A stretch of 64,000 nt of DNA from Phycisphaeraceae bacterium (GCA_019636515.1 JAHBXI010000001.1:620001-684000); one strand, 5' to 3'; positions 49,930 through 63,211 are shown, counted from the first letter of the stretch. Notes: generated by a model not told the origin, from the sequence alone. Translations and numbers: made by a program.

Positions 49930-50017
49930 ACCCGCCCAGATATTCACCCGGGCATCCGGATGGTCGGATGAATGATGGCGCTCGGCGGGTTTTTCTCCGG
50001 GAGCCCATCCGCAGGAG
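49930..50017 (+). promoter_or_regulatory. Structured leader of metH, possible attenuator
   Basis: CCCGCC (49931-49936) can pair with GGCGGG (49984-49989), followed by TTTTT (49990-49994), giving a terminator-like structure. Inside, CATCC (49953-49957) pairs with GGATG (49966-49970). Alternatively CGGATGG (49957-49963) can pair with CCATCCG (50005-50011), just before AGGAG (50013-50017). Mutually exclusive helices before a methionine gene suggest attenuation or a riboswitch, perhaps sensing SAM, SAH or cobalamin. I recognise no known class. Confidence 0.42.
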
Positions 50018-50024
50018 CGAACGC

Positions 50025-53600
<3,576 letters not shown>

Positions 53601-53643
53601 CTCTCCCGCGACCCGTCCGGTCATCCCGGGTAGCATCCCGCTC

Positions 53644-54213
53644 ATGGCTTCATCCGGCACGTCGCGGTTCATCAATGTCTGGTCACGCCGGATCCACCGG
53701 TGGGCATCCATCGCCGCCGCCCTGCCGCTGCTGCTGGTGGTTTGCACGGGGATTCTCCTGCTTCTCAAGAAGGAGATCACCTGGATCCAGCCCCCGACGC
53801 TGCGCGGGGCGGGGGGAGAGCCCGCGATCAACCTGGGCGACGTGCTCGAAGTTGCCAGGACGGTCTCCCCCGCGGAAGTCGAATCGTGGGGGGATATCAG
53901 CCGCCTGGACGTGCGCGTGAAGGAAGGCGTCATCAAGGTGCAGGCCCGCGGCGGATGGGAGATCCAGGTATGCGCTTCCACGGGGGCGCTGCTCGGCCAC
54001 GCGGTGCGCCGCAGCGACCTGATCGAGGCGATCCACGACGGGTCGTGGTTCGGGAACGTGGCAAAGATGGGCATCTTCCTGCCCAGCGCGGTGCTGGTGC
54101 TGGCGCTGTGGGTCACGGGGGTCTGGCTCTGGCTGAGGCCGTACCTGGCGCGACGGGACGCCGTGGCGCCACGGAGCATCAAGGCCGGGCCGGTGACGCC
54201 ACCCGGGCCGTGA
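53644..54213 (+). CDS. PepSY-associated membrane protein
   Basis: Short member of the PepSY-associated TM group. N-terminal helix WASIAAALPLLLVVCTGILLLLK (about 20-45) follows the typical WSRRIHRW motif. A periplasmic PepSY-like beta/alpha region covers about 55-140 and a second helix LPSAVLVLALWVTGVWLWLRPYL (about 150-175) ends the protein. 189 residues. The related proteins sit with iron-siderophore uptake or cytochromes, but neither is nearby. ATG 53644 is the natural start. It follows metH by 43 bp. Confidence 0.83.
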   Translation: MASSGTSRFINVWSRRIHRWASIAAALPLLLVVCTGILLLLKKEITWIQPPTLRGAGGEPAINLGDVLEVARTVSPAEVESWGDISRLDVRVKEGVIKVQARGGWEIQVCASTGALLGHAVRRSDLIEAIHDGSWFGNVAKMGIFLPSAVLVLALWVTGVWLWLRPYLARRDAVAPRSIKAGPVTPPGP

Positions 54214-54424
54214 GTTTCCACGGCTGGGCGGATCCCGCGGCATGATCTTCATGGTTTTCACGGAATTGTGGTGAACCGGGCCGCGATTTCGTGTATATAT
54301 GCCCCACGCTCAGATCGGCGAAGCCTCACGCCGGCCAACAGGCAAGCCACGCCTCGGGGCGCCGACCAACTCGGTGCTGTGGAACTCGGGCGGGATCTTG
54401 GCTTGCGTCGCAGGACTCATCACC

Positions 54425-56230
54425 ATGTCGATGCGTTTTTTTGTCGCGTTCGCGGCCGCGCCGCTCGTCGTTTTCATCGCGAATCACCGGGCAAGAGCCG
54501 TTGACCTCGTCCCCGCCCCCGAGGGCGGGCCGGTCATCACCGAACTCAAACTCGTCTCAAACAAGTACGAATTGCGCGACGCCGCCACCGGACGCCTGCT
54601 CATGCAGCAGCGCAACGCCGTCCCCCTGGCCACCGTCGTCGATGCCCGGGTCACTTACTCGATCCAGATCAACCCGCAGCCCTCGGGCTACGACATGGTC
54701 GTCACCTACACGAACCCGACCTCCGAGACGCTCCCCGCCGGGGCGATGTACGCCGGGATGTTCACCCTCGGCCCGCGGATCGAGTACCTCGACGTCCGCC
54801 ACACCAGCGTCTGGCGCGAGGCGGAGTTTTCCACGTTCGTCGGCAAGGGGTACTCCTACCCCGACGACCTGTTCTCCCCGGTCTTCGTGATGCGATCGGA
54901 CGAGTACGCCATCGGCGTCTCCATGCGCTACCCCGTCGTCGAGCGGAACCACGACGTCCGCGTCATGACCATGAACCCGTCGGGCAGCAACTCCGGGGAA
55001 CAAGGACCGGGATGGGCGACGGGATTCCGCGTCTCGAACCCCGTCAACGTCCATCCATCGCAGGCGCTCAAGCACCCCGCGTTCATACCGCCCCATTCAT
55101 CCCGGACGTTCGTCCTTTCGCTGCGGGTCACCCGCGACCGCGAGGACTGGATGCGAACCCTCCTGCCGTACTACCGCTACTTCCGCGCCATGTACGGCGG
55201 CGTGTCCTACCAGCGTTCAACCCGTCCGATCCTCCCGTTCGGAATCGCCGACGCGTACTACCAGGAGGCCGGAAACCTGGACGGATACGGCGACCCCGCC
55301 ACGCGACGGCCCGATGTGTTCGGGTGGGGTCCGTGGACCGACCGGATCATCGACATCGAGGGATACTCGTCGGTCATGCTGTGGGCTTCATCGGGACTTT
55401 ACTTCTTCAACCCTCAGTTCAACTACCCCTTCAAGGTGGCCAGCCGCTGGGAAGAAAAGCCGTTGCTCAGCACCGCCTTCGATCCCGCGATCGGCCTCCC
55501 CCGAGTCAAGGACTCGGGAAAAACGCTCGGCATCTGGTGGGGACGAAGCCTCGACATCTCACCGGACTGGGATCCCGACCACATGATCCCGATCGACCCA
55601 TCGAACCCGGCGCACGTGGCGATCGCCGAACGGGAACTCGCCGGCTTTGTGCGTGCCGGCGTGGAACTGGTCGGGCTTGACGCCTGCAACCCCGCCGTCA
55701 CCGGCATCCAGAACGCCTACACCTGGATTGCCCGCATCCGGCATCGCTACCCGTCCATCACCTTCCTCGCCGAGCCCAGCCCCTGCGATGTCCTGAGCAC
55801 CCTCGTCGGGGGCGTTCTTCCCGGGTGGTCCCTCGACGGGCTTCCCAAGACCATCGACGACTGCTACCCCTTCCGGACCCCGCATTACCTCGCCGACTTC
55901 CTCCTCCCCGGTCACGAAACGGTCATGAGTTTCCGTTACAACTACCACAAGGACTTCTTCGGCGTGGTGCCGACCGACGCCGACGTTGACCGCGACGTCC
56001 GCTGGTTCGCCCAGTTGGGCTTTGTCCCGATGGTCTGGCGACACGTCGGCACCGTTGGCGACGTCCGCGCCAGCGAAACCTGGCGGTGGACGGTCCCCGC
56101 CTCCCTTCGCCGCGAACTCGACGCCATCGACGCCCAGATCAAGGCCGGAGAAACCGCCGCGAACGAGTCGGCCGACCCATCCGCACGCGACCTCTCGCCG
56201 CCGCTGGTGGGAAGCAAGATCAACAAGTAG
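54425..56230 (+). CDS. Large secreted protein of unknown function, possibly a glycoside hydrolase-like barrel
   Basis: The signal peptide MSMRFFVAFAAAPLVVFIA ends near ARA. Residues ~30-250 are beta-rich. The second half alternates strands and helices (YSSVMLWASSGLYFFNPQ, LGIWWGRSLDISPDWDP, AGVELVGLDACNPAVTG, YPSITFLAEPSPCDVL, KDFFGVVPTDADVDRDVRWFAQLGFVPM), as in TIM-barrel glycoside hydrolases. No motif identifies a family. 601 residues. ATG 54425 or 54431 are equal starts. A 211 bp gap separates it from the PepSY gene. Confidence 0.7.
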   Translation: MSMRFFVAFAAAPLVVFIANHRARAVDLVPAPEGGPVITELKLVSNKYELRDAATGRLLMQQRNAVPLATVVDARVTYSIQINPQPSGYDMVVTYTNPTSETLPAGAMYAGMFTLGPRIEYLDVRHTSVWREAEFSTFVGKGYSYPDDLFSPVFVMRSDEYAIGVSMRYPVVERNHDVRVMTMNPSGSNSGEQGPGWATGFRVSNPVNVHPSQALKHPAFIPPHSSRTFVLSLRVTRDREDWMRTLLPYYRYFRAMYGGVSYQRSTRPILPFGIADAYYQEAGNLDGYGDPATRRPDVFGWGPWTDRIIDIEGYSSVMLWASSGLYFFNPQFNYPFKVASRWEEKPLLSTAFDPAIGLPRVKDSGKTLGIWWGRSLDISPDWDPDHMIPIDPSNPAHVAIAERELAGFVRAGVELVGLDACNPAVTGIQNAYTWIARIRHRYPSITFLAEPSPCDVLSTLVGGVLPGWSLDGLPKTIDDCYPFRTPHYLADFLLPGHETVMSFRYNYHKDFFGVVPTDADVDRDVRWFAQLGFVPMVWRHVGTVGDVRASETWRWTVPASLRRELDAIDAQIKAGETAANESADPSARDLSPPLVGSKINK

Positions 56231-56262
56231 CACATCGAGGCCGCGCCGCCGATTCGTCGGGG

Positions 56263-56979
56263 TCACCCCTTTGATGGGGTGACCCGGACGAGTTTGCGGT
56301 ACTCCAGCGGATGCCGCAGACGCACGACAAGCCAGGCCAGCAGCACCGCCAGCGTGGCGCCCGTCACGATCAGCACGCCCCCGCGGCCGAGCCACTCCAC
56401 CACCATCACCAGCAGGCGGAACTTCGCGCTGCGGGGCTGCAGCGTCCCTCCGTTGGCCAGGCGGGACGCGATCGAATACAGGAAAGCACCGACTACACCC
56501 GTCGCGACCATCCCCAGTATGGCCCCCACGATCATGCCGTCGCGTGGCTGGCGGGTCTCCTCACGGCGAACGGCGTCCCCCATCTGGATCTCGACCGCGT
56601 CGAAGACCAGGTCGCGCCGCTCGGCGTCGTCGCAGGTGATCGTGACATCATTGGTCTCGCCCTTCGGGGGAGTCTTCCAGACGGAGATGGTGAGTACGGG
56701 CCGAGAGACGACCACCGAAACCTCCCGGATCGAGCCCAGGTCAATCGACCGCGCGACCGGCTCCAAAAAAGCGTCGGGGTCGGTCTCATCCTCGGCGGCC
56801 TGTGCCAGTTCCTCGGCCAACGCGGCCCGCGGGCTGGCGCGGTGGATGCGCGATGAGGTCACCACGATGACCCGGTCGGAGAACGGGGCGGTGTTGACCA
56901 CGGCGACGGCGCGCGGACCCGGGTCGGGCTGGCCCGGGTCATCAAGGTCCCATACATCCTCGGACGCGGCTGGCACCAT
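56263..56979 (-). CDS. Membrane protein of unknown function, two C-terminal helices
   Basis: 238 residues. The first ~145 residues are soluble with a beta-rich pattern (VRRPVLTISVW-like VSRPVLTISVW, NDVTITCDDAERRDLVF). Two membrane helices follow at about 148-172 (GMIVGAILGMVATGVVGAFLYS) and 198-222 (GGVLIVTGATLAVLLAWLVV). It lies convergent to the secreted protein. Its last codons lie in a perfect 10-bp inverted repeat (56260-56285). No family recognised. It is divergent from the ABC permease gene (86 bp). Confidence 0.72.
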   Translation of the reverse strand: MVPAASEDVWDLDDPGQPDPGPRAVAVVNTAPFSDRVIVVTSSRIHRASPRAALAEELAQAAEDETDPDAFLEPVARSIDLGSIREVSVVVSRPVLTISVWKTPPKGETNDVTITCDDAERRDLVFDAVEIQMGDAVRREETRQPRDGMIVGAILGMVATGVVGAFLYSIASRLANGGTLQPRSAKFRLLVMVVEWLGRGGVLIVTGATLAVLLAWLVVRLRHPLEYRKLVRVTPSKG

Positions 56980-57065
56980 CCACCCCCTCGGGTCGCGCCG
57001 GCACGAGCCGGCTCGCCAAAGGCCCGCGTCTCACGGCCGGGCCTTCCCGCCGATAGCATACCGCC

Positions 57066-58937
57066 ATGCCCGTCCTGCTTCGACACCTCCTGGCCATCGG
57101 ACCGGCCAACCCCATCGCGGTTCGCCTGGTCCAGAACGGTTCTCGTCGGATGAAGCACCTGTACGTCCGGTCGGCGTACCTGGGCGTGCTGATCATCGTC
57201 CTGCTGTGGGCGCTGCTTATCAAGGGCGGAACAGGCACGGCGATGTCGTACCGAGACCTCGCCGCGGCCGGAGCCTTCAGTTTCACGTCCATCGCGTACC
57301 TGCAGATCGGCCTGATCTGCATCCTGGCGCCGGTCTTCATGGCCAGCGCGATCGCGCAGGAATCAAACCCCAGGACCTGGGAAGTCCTGCTCACCACGCC
57401 GCTGTCGGGCGTCCAGATTGTCCTGGGAAACCTCTTCGGACGGCTGTTTTTCGTCATCGCCCTGCTGTTCGCCAGCCTGCCCCTGTTCGCGCTGACGCAG
57501 TATTTCGGGGGCGTCCCCGGACGCTCGATCATGGCCAGTTACCTGATCGCGGCCTGTGCGGCCCTGCTCGTGGGCGCCACGGCCATCGCCTTGTCCGTCT
57601 CTCGCCTGGTGGGAAAGCGGGCCGTCTTCACGTTCTATATCGGGGTCATCAGTTACCTGGCCGTGACGATCGCCCTGGACCGCTGGATCATCGCCTCGGG
57701 CGGGGGGGCGGGGGCCGGAGGCATCGGCGTGACCTGGTTCACCGCCATCAATCCCTTCCTGGCCCTGCACGCCCTGCTCAACCCATCGACCTACGCACGC
57801 GCGGCGGTGGGATCACAGGATTCCATGCTGGGCCGGTGGTTCCTTGAATCGCCCGTCACCGCGTGGTGCGTCGGTAGTTCGCTGCTCAGCGTGATCCTCA
57901 TGCTCGCCTCGACGATCACGGTCCGCACCGGCGGCCTGAATTCGATCACCGTCGAAGGATCCGGCGTCCCCTGGTACCGACGGATGTTCGGGCTCGGGGC
58001 GTCGGGGGCCGAGCACCGGCCGCCCAGGGCCGTCTGGAACAACCCGATCGCCTGGCGCGAGGCCGCGGCGAGGAACTCAACCCTCGGCCGCATCCTCCTG
58101 CGATGGGCCTTCATCGCCGCCGGGGCGCTGTTCGGCCTGGCCATGCTTGCGAAGTATCACTTCGGCACGCTGACAACCGGCGAGTTCAGGTTCGCCATGC
58201 TCGCCACGATCTGGGGAATGCTGGTCGTCACCGCCCTGGTGGCGATGAACATGGCCGCCACCGCGATCAGCCGTGAACGCGAGGACGGAACGCTCGATCT
58301 CCTGCTCACCACGCCCATCACGCCCGGTCAGTATCTGTCGGGAAAACTCCGGGGCCTGATCGCGTACATCCTGCCCATGATCGCCGTCCCGTGCGGGCTC
58401 CTGATAGTCACCGGCGTGTACGTGCTGTTCGGGGGGCTTGGCCGGGACGGGGGCGTCACCGAGATCTCGACGCGGGTCGGCCCGGTTCCCGTCGCGCTCC
58501 CCATCATGTTCCCCGAGGCGGCGATCCTGGCCCCGCTGGTGCTCCTGCCGTTCATGGCTTTTTGCTGCATGGTCGGGCTTCAGTGGTCGCTGCGCAGCAA
58601 GGGGACCATCGGCTCGGTCGTCGCGACCGTCGCGGTGGTGGGCATCATTTCCGGCATCATCGGCCTGTGCGCCGTGAAGTCCGGGGACCAGTTTGGACCG
58701 CTCGGCCCGGCCCTCACGGGTCTCAGCCCCGCGTCGCTGGTCTTCTCACTCCTGTCGCCGGAAGCCTCGCTTGGGGTCAACCTCAACTCGGATCAGGCCG
58801 TGGCGTCGGCTCGCGTGTCACTGGCGTTCGGATCGCTGATTGCCTGCATGCTGTACTCGGCCGCCGTCTACGGCATCCACGCGAACATGGTGCGCACGTT
58901 CGACATGACCGTCCGGCGACTGGCGGGAAATCGCTGA
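57066..58937 (+). CDS. ABC-2 type transporter permease, double-length
   Basis: Membrane part of an ABC-2 exporter. 623 residues with about 12 helices, as two similar halves: each has the motif QESNPRTWEVLLTTPLS or SREREDGTLDLLLTTPIT, the cytoplasmic coupling stretch of ABC-2 permeases. The halves seem fused from two six-helix permeases. The matching ATPase is likely the gene at 58997-59935, which lies on the opposite strand only 60 bp away. Export of a drug, lipid or polysaccharide is possible. The substrate is unknown. Confidence 0.88.
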   Translation: MPVLLRHLLAIGPANPIAVRLVQNGSRRMKHLYVRSAYLGVLIIVLLWALLIKGGTGTAMSYRDLAAAGAFSFTSIAYLQIGLICILAPVFMASAIAQESNPRTWEVLLTTPLSGVQIVLGNLFGRLFFVIALLFASLPLFALTQYFGGVPGRSIMASYLIAACAALLVGATAIALSVSRLVGKRAVFTFYIGVISYLAVTIALDRWIIASGGGAGAGGIGVTWFTAINPFLALHALLNPSTYARAAVGSQDSMLGRWFLESPVTAWCVGSSLLSVILMLASTITVRTGGLNSITVEGSGVPWYRRMFGLGASGAEHRPPRAVWNNPIAWREAAARNSTLGRILLRWAFIAAGALFGLAMLAKYHFGTLTTGEFRFAMLATIWGMLVVTALVAMNMAATAISREREDGTLDLLLTTPITPGQYLSGKLRGLIAYILPMIAVPCGLLIVTGVYVLFGGLGRDGGVTEISTRVGPVPVALPIMFPEAAILAPLVLLPFMAFCCMVGLQWSLRSKGTIGSVVATVAVVGIISGIIGLCAVKSGDQFGPLGPALTGLSPASLVFSLLSPEASLGVNLNSDQAVASARVSLAFGSLIACMLYSAAVYGIHANMVRTFDMTVRRLAGNR

Positions 58938-58996
58938 CCCCCCGCCCCTCACGCGCCGACCGTGCCGGGCTCGCCCGGACGCGCCGGATCGGGCGA

Positions 58997-59935
58997 TCAC
59001 ATCCCAAGCCGATCGTCTTGCCCGGGCGAGGGATGCCCGCCGCGTTCGTCCGTCGGCCCGCGTTCGTCGGTTTGGTAGTACGACCGGAAGAGCGTCTCGA
59101 GGTCCGGCCGCTTAATGACCACGTCTTCCGGCCCGCGGGCGGCGATCCATGTGAGCAGAACGCTCACCGGGCCGTGGTACATCCCCTTCCACGCCGCGTC
59201 GGTCCGCTCGTCCAGACGCAGGCCCGCCGGGGGATCGCCCGATGGCGGGCCGCGCCAGAGGATCTCGACCTCGTGCCCGGCCCGGCGCCGCAGCGCCTCA
59301 AGCGTGTCATCCGCCACGATGCGGCCGTTGCGCACGATCGCCACCCGCTCGCACAGCCGCTCGACCTCGCCGAGCGTATGGCTGGAAAAAAACACCGTCC
59401 GCCCCGACCTGGCCACGCTCCGAAGGTGGTCCTGGAGCCGATCCTGCATCAACGGGTCAAGCCCGCTGGTTGGCTCGTCAAGGATCAGCAGGGCCGGGTC
59501 CGGCGCCAGGGAGAGAATCAGGCCGAGTTTCTGCCGCATCCCTCGCGACATGCGACGGACCTTCACCGACAGGTCGAGGTCGAACATCTCCGCCAGGTCC
59601 CGCCCTCGCCCCCGAAGGTCCATCCCCCGGATGGACCCAAACAGCGACAGCGCCAGGTGCCCCGTCAGCCACGGGTAGAGCCGCAGGTCACCGGGGATGT
59701 ACCCGACCTGGTGCTTGACCCTCCGAGAGTCGGACCAGCAATCCATCCCCATCACGAGAGCCTTCCCGCACGTCGGCCGCAGAAAGCCCAGAAGCACCCG
59801 GATGGTCGTGGTCTTGCCCGCCCCGTTGGGGCCAAGGAATCCGTACAGGCTCCCCCGGGGAATGGACAGATCCACGTTCTCCACGCCGCGGCGCGATCCG
59901 TACGCACGGGTCAGGTTCTCAACCGAGATCACCAT
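58997..59935 (-). CDS. ABC transporter ATP-binding protein
   Basis: 312-residue ABC ATPase. Walker A GPNGAGKTTT at about residue 35, Q-loop in VGYIPGDLRLYP, signature MSRGMRQKLG (usual LSGGQ), Walker B LLILDEPTSG, and the His switch SSHT. The extended C-terminal part (about 215-312) follows the pattern of ABC-2 exporters. ATG 59935 opens MVISVENLTRAYG. It converges with the permease gene, an unusual arrangement: transporter parts are normally in one operon, so the two are separately transcribed here. Confidence 0.93.
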   Translation of the reverse strand: MVISVENLTRAYGSRRGVENVDLSIPRGSLYGFLGPNGAGKTTTIRVLLGFLRPTCGKALVMGMDCWSDSRRVKHQVGYIPGDLRLYPWLTGHLALSLFGSIRGMDLRGRGRDLAEMFDLDLSVKVRRMSRGMRQKLGLILSLAPDPALLILDEPTSGLDPLMQDRLQDHLRSVARSGRTVFFSSHTLGEVERLCERVAIVRNGRIVADDTLEALRRRAGHEVEILWRGPPSGDPPAGLRLDERTDAAWKGMYHGPVSVLLTWIAARGPEDVVIKRPDLETLFRSYYQTDERGPTDERGGHPSPGQDDRLGM

Positions 59936-59966
59936 CGGGCAAGAGTGTAGAACCCGGCGCGGAGCA

Positions 59967-61073
59967 TCACCCGGCCGAAACTCCCTGAGCGATCGCCCCG
60001 GATCCACCGGGAGAATCCCCGATCATCTCGACACGGCGGCGGGCCAGCGACCGCGGATAGTCTCTCCGCAGGAACGCGACCAGCGCCTCGCGGACGACGC
60101 ATCGAAGTTCAAAGGCCTTGCCCGCGTCGGCCGCGCTCACCAGCGCCCGCAGTTCCATACCCTCCGGGGACGTGTTGGTCACCTGCAGCACGCACACGCG
60201 TCCATCCCATAGTTCGCTGGCCGAGACGATCCGCCTGAGTTCCTCCCGCACGGCCTCCACCGGCGTCTCGAAGTCCGTGTACACCATGGCGAAGCCCAGC
60301 ACGGCCGAGGTGGTCCGCGTCCAGTTCTGGAACGGCTTCTCTATGAAATCGTTGAGAGGGACGATCAGCCGACGCTCGTCCCAGACGCGGACCACCACGT
60401 ACGTCGTCGTGATCTCCTCGATCCGTCCCCACTCCCCGTTGATGACGACCACGTCGTCCAGCCGGATCGGCTGCGTCGCCGCGATCTGCAGGCCCGCGAT
60501 CAGGTTCGACAGCGTCGGCTTGGCCGCCAGGCCGATCACAACCCCCGCGATCCCCGCCGAAGCGAGCAGGCTCGCCCCCAACTGGCTCGCCCGCGGAAAC
60601 ACCATCAGCGCGCTGGCCCCCACGATCATCCAGATCAGCACCACCGCCACGCGACGCACCACCTTGACCAGGGTGTGCATCCGCCGGGCCGAAAGGTTGT
60701 CGGATAGGTCCACGCGGTACCGACGGCCCACCACGTCGTCCATCACCAGCGTCGCTCGCGTCGCCAGCCACCCAAGCCCCAGGATCAGCAGGATCCCGAG
60801 CAACCGACGCATCGGCTCATCGAACGCCCCGAGCCGCAGGCCCGGGATCACCACCTGGGCCGCGATCAGCGGAAGCAGCAGCCGCATCGGCCTCTCGGTG
60901 CGGCTCACCACCGACGCCGCCGTCGCCATCCGCTCCTCCCGCACCGCCAGGCGAAGCACCCGCCACAAGAGCCAGTGCGCCGCCAGGCCCACCAACCCCG
61001 CCGCGAGCAGGACCGCGAACGAGACGCCGACTTCACCGACAAAGAATTCCCAGATTTCCTGCGCGTCGGGCAT
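59967..61073 (-). CDS. MscS-family small-conductance mechanosensitive channel
   Basis: Pressure-relief channel in the inner membrane. Four helices in residues 1-175, then the pore helix ASAGIAGVVIGLAAKPTLSNLIAG and the beta domain (IRLDDVVVINGEWGRIEEITTTYVVV, LIVPLNDFIEKPFQNWTR), both hallmarks of MscS. 368 residues, longer than the E. coli channel (286), with two extra helices. ATG 61073 has AGGAGG 7 bases upstream. It lies 31 bp before the ABC ATPase on the same strand and may share its transcript. Confidence 0.92.
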   Translation of the reverse strand: MPDAQEIWEFFVGEVGVSFAVLLAAGLVGLAAHWLLWRVLRLAVREERMATAASVVSRTERPMRLLLPLIAAQVVIPGLRLGAFDEPMRRLLGILLILGLGWLATRATLVMDDVVGRRYRVDLSDNLSARRMHTLVKVVRRVAVVLIWMIVGASALMVFPRASQLGASLLASAGIAGVVIGLAAKPTLSNLIAGLQIAATQPIRLDDVVVINGEWGRIEEITTTYVVVRVWDERRLIVPLNDFIEKPFQNWTRTTSAVLGFAMVYTDFETPVEAVREELRRIVSASELWDGRVCVLQVTNTSPEGMELRALVSAADAGKAFELRCVVREALVAFLRRDYPRSLARRRVEMIGDSPGGSGAIAQGVSAG

Positions 61074-61202
61074 CACAGTACCTCCTGGCGATCATTCTCC
61101 CGCGGGCCACGAGTCCGGCCGGCATCCGCACTTCACCGCGAGAGCCTGTCGAACCAACCATCACCGGCAGGCCACAAAGGACCGAAGAAAGAAATCTTGA
61201 AG

Positions 61203-61216
61203 CACAACATATTGTG
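61203..61216. promoter_or_regulatory. Palindrome CACAA-N4-TTGTG, possible operator
   Basis: CACAA (61203-61207) and TTGTG (61212-61216) form an inverted repeat with four bases between, lying in AT-rich DNA between mscS and recA, 48 bp before the -35 box of recA. It has the form of a repressor site, maybe for LexA, whose box is not known to me in this phylum. Confidence 0.4.
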
Positions 61217-61263
61217 TGGCAAGGCTTTAGAAAATACCACGCCACCCTCTCACACGCCGAACA

Positions 61264-61293
61264 TTGACAATCCCGTTTGGTGCATGGTAAGGT
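61264..61293 (+). promoter_or_regulatory. Probable recA promoter
   Basis: A perfect -35 TTGACA (61264-61269), spacing of 18 bases and a -10 like TAAGGT (61288-61293). It is the clearest sigma70-type promoter in the window and lies 190 bp before the recA start. The rest of the 407-bp intergenic stretch (61074-61480) shows only the palindrome at 61203-61216. Confidence 0.6.
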
Positions 61294-61480
61294 ACCGGCG
61301 TCAAGCCCGCGTCCGATGCCGCCCTTGATGCCCGCTGCCTGATCCATGGAGGTATCACGGCCGGGACCACGCATCGGGACCCGTGCGCCCTCGCGTCGGG
61401 CGGCCGATCGGAGCGAATCTCCGCGGACCGCCGCCGGACGCCGCGGCCACGCACGGCAGCGAACGAGGAAGGTGGCTCCG

Positions 61481-62722
61481 ATGGCACGCACCGAGATCGA
61501 TCCCAGGACCCAGGACACCAAGACCAGCGAGACCCGCACCGCCGAAGCACGAACGGTCGAAGCCAAGCCCACCGCGACAACAGGGGCAACCAGGCCCTCC
61601 GCGCCCCCCGGACCGGCCTCCAACGGCGCGGCCGGCGGAGCCAGGACCGGCCCGAACTCGGCCAAGGCGCCCGAACCTCGCGCCGAGGATAAGGAAAAGC
61701 AGCGTGCCCTGGGCCTTGCCGTCCAGCAGATCGAGAAGACCTTCGGCAAGGGCGCGATCATGAAGATGAGCGAGGAAGCCTACCTCGCGATCCCGGGGAT
61801 CTCGACCGGGTGCCTTTCGCTTGACCTGGCCCTGGGCGGCAAAGGAATCCCCCGCGGCCGGATCGTCGAGGTCTTCGGGCCTGAGTCGTCCGGCAAGACC
61901 ACCCTGGCCCTCACGGTGGCGGCGATGGCTCAGAAGGACGGCGGCGTGGCCGCGGTCATCGACGCCGAGCACGCCCTGGACCCGGTCTGGGCCCGCAAAC
62001 TCGGCGTGAACATCGACAACCTCCTGGTTTCCCAGCCCGACTCGGGGGAGCAGGCCCTGGAGATCTGCGAACTGCTCGTCCGGTCCAACGCCGTCGATGT
62101 CATCATCGTCGACTCGGTCGCCGCCTTGATCCCAAAGGCCGAGATCGAAGGGGAGATGGGCGACGCGATCGTCGGTGTCCATGCCCGGCTCATGAGCCAG
62201 GCGATGCGCAAACTCACCGGCATCATCGCCCGTTCCAACTGCACCGTCATCTTCATCAACCAGATCCGCGAGAAGATCGGCGTGATGTACGGGTCTCCCG
62301 AGACAACCACCGGCGGGCGGGCCCTGAAGTTCTACTCCTCCGTGCGCATCGATGTCCGGCGGACAGGCGCGATCAAGGAGGGGGACGTCACCGTCGGGTC
62401 GCGCACCCGCGCCCGGGTCGTCAAGAACAAGATCGCCCCTCCCTTCCGGGAGGCCGAGTTTGACATCATGTACGACTCGGGGATCTCGGGAGAGGGGGAC
62501 ATGGTCGACCTGGGCGTCGAGGCCGGGATCGTCCAGAAAAGCGGGGCGTGGTACTCCTGCGGAGAGATCCGCATCGGGCAGGGACGCGAGGCCGCCAAGC
62601 AGTTCCTCAAGGACAACGCCGAACTCGCCAAGGACATCCGCCGGCGGATCCTCGCCGTCAAACTCGCCCCCGGCACCGCCGCGCCCGCCGTCCGGGGAGA
62701 CGCCGCCGACCTGGACGAGTGA
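61481..62722 (+). CDS. recA: Recombinase RecA
   Basis: Pairs homologous DNA in recombination repair and triggers the SOS response. 413 residues, with ~70 extra N-terminal residues rich in Thr, Ala and Pro, after which the fold starts [21 protein letters not shown]. Walker [10 protein letters not shown] (about 132), [11 protein letters not shown], Walker [41 protein letters not shown] (loop L2) and the acidic end DLDE are visible. ATG 61481 is preceded by AGGAAGG; earlier frames add low-complexity residues only. Intein or frame break: none. Confidence 0.96.
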   Translation: MARTEIDPRTQDTKTSETRTAEARTVEAKPTATTGATRPSAPPGPASNGAAGGARTGPNSAKAPEPRAEDKEKQRALGLAVQQIEKTFGKGAIMKMSEEAYLAIPGISTGCLSLDLALGGKGIPRGRIVEVFGPESSGKTTLALTVAAMAQKDGGVAAVIDAEHALDPVWARKLGVNIDNLLVSQPDSGEQALEICELLVRSNAVDVIIVDSVAALIPKAEIEGEMGDAIVGVHARLMSQAMRKLTGIIARSNCTVIFINQIREKIGVMYGSPETTTGGRALKFYSSVRIDVRRTGAIKEGDVTVGSRTRARVVKNKIAPPFREAEFDIMYDSGISGEGDMVDLGVEAGIVQKSGAWYSCGEIRIGQGREAAKQFLKDNAELAKDIRRRILAVKLAPGTAAPAVRGDAADLDE

Positions 62723-62847
62723 TCGGCGGATCTCGTTCACACGTTTGCTGAAACCTCCGGCACACCGGAGGAGAGAGTGTTCGGTTCGCGCCAACGCGCG
62801 GGCCGACGCCTTCCGATCGACAACCGGCACGCCCCGTACCATCGGGC

Positions 62848-63135
62848 ATGCATCCGTTCCGCATCATCGTGGACGCCTCTCGCCACGCGGGAACAACCTC
62901 CCGGCACGGCGGCGTTCGCTCCAGGGCCGTCTGCGTCGTCATCGCCGAGGACCTCGCCGCCGCCGTGCGAACCGCGACCACCGAGATCCTCGACATGGGA
63001 CTGGTCCCCGGGCCGCTGCTCGACGCCGCGGCCATCGATCCCACCTCCGCCGCGGACCACGAAGAGCAGGCGTCGATCATCGAGGCGCTCGAACGGGGCT
63101 GCTCCATCGTCCTCCACGACCCTCGCCCGGATTGA
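62848..63135 (+). CDS. Small hypothetical protein (95 aa)
   Basis: The frame starts MHPFRIIVDASRHAG and contains a plausible alpha/beta pattern (SRAVCVVIAEDLAAAVRTATTEILDMG and EEQASIIEALERGCSIVLHD). No family recognised. The Shine-Dalgarno sequence is weak and the composition fits the genome, so the gene is likely but not certain. It lies between recA and ribD on the same strand, 125 bp after recA and 76 bp before ribD. Confidence 0.55.
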   Translation: MHPFRIIVDASRHAGTTSRHGGVRSRAVCVVIAEDLAAAVRTATTEILDMGLVPGPLLDAAAIDPTSAADHEEQASIIEALERGCSIVLHDPRPD

Positions 63136-63211
63136 AGCGACCGCCCCGCGAACCCCTCCCCGCCCGCATCGGGGCGAGCGGACGCGCCCGATTCCTACCA
63201 TCTCCCGTTCG

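Noticed and set aside
49930-50017. Known SAH or cobalamin riboswitch before metH
   Set aside because: The conserved core sequences I remember for these classes are not visible; reported only as an unclassified leader.
49968-50024. ATG 49968 as metH start
   Set aside because: No Shine-Dalgarno sequence, added residues unlike the family, and overlap with a terminator-like hairpin; TTG 50025 has AGGAG at the right distance. Not fully excluded.
56260-56285. Perfect 10-bp inverted repeat at the end of the gene 56263-56979
   Set aside because: No T run on either side, and it is partly coding; it may slow convergent transcription but cannot be called a terminator.
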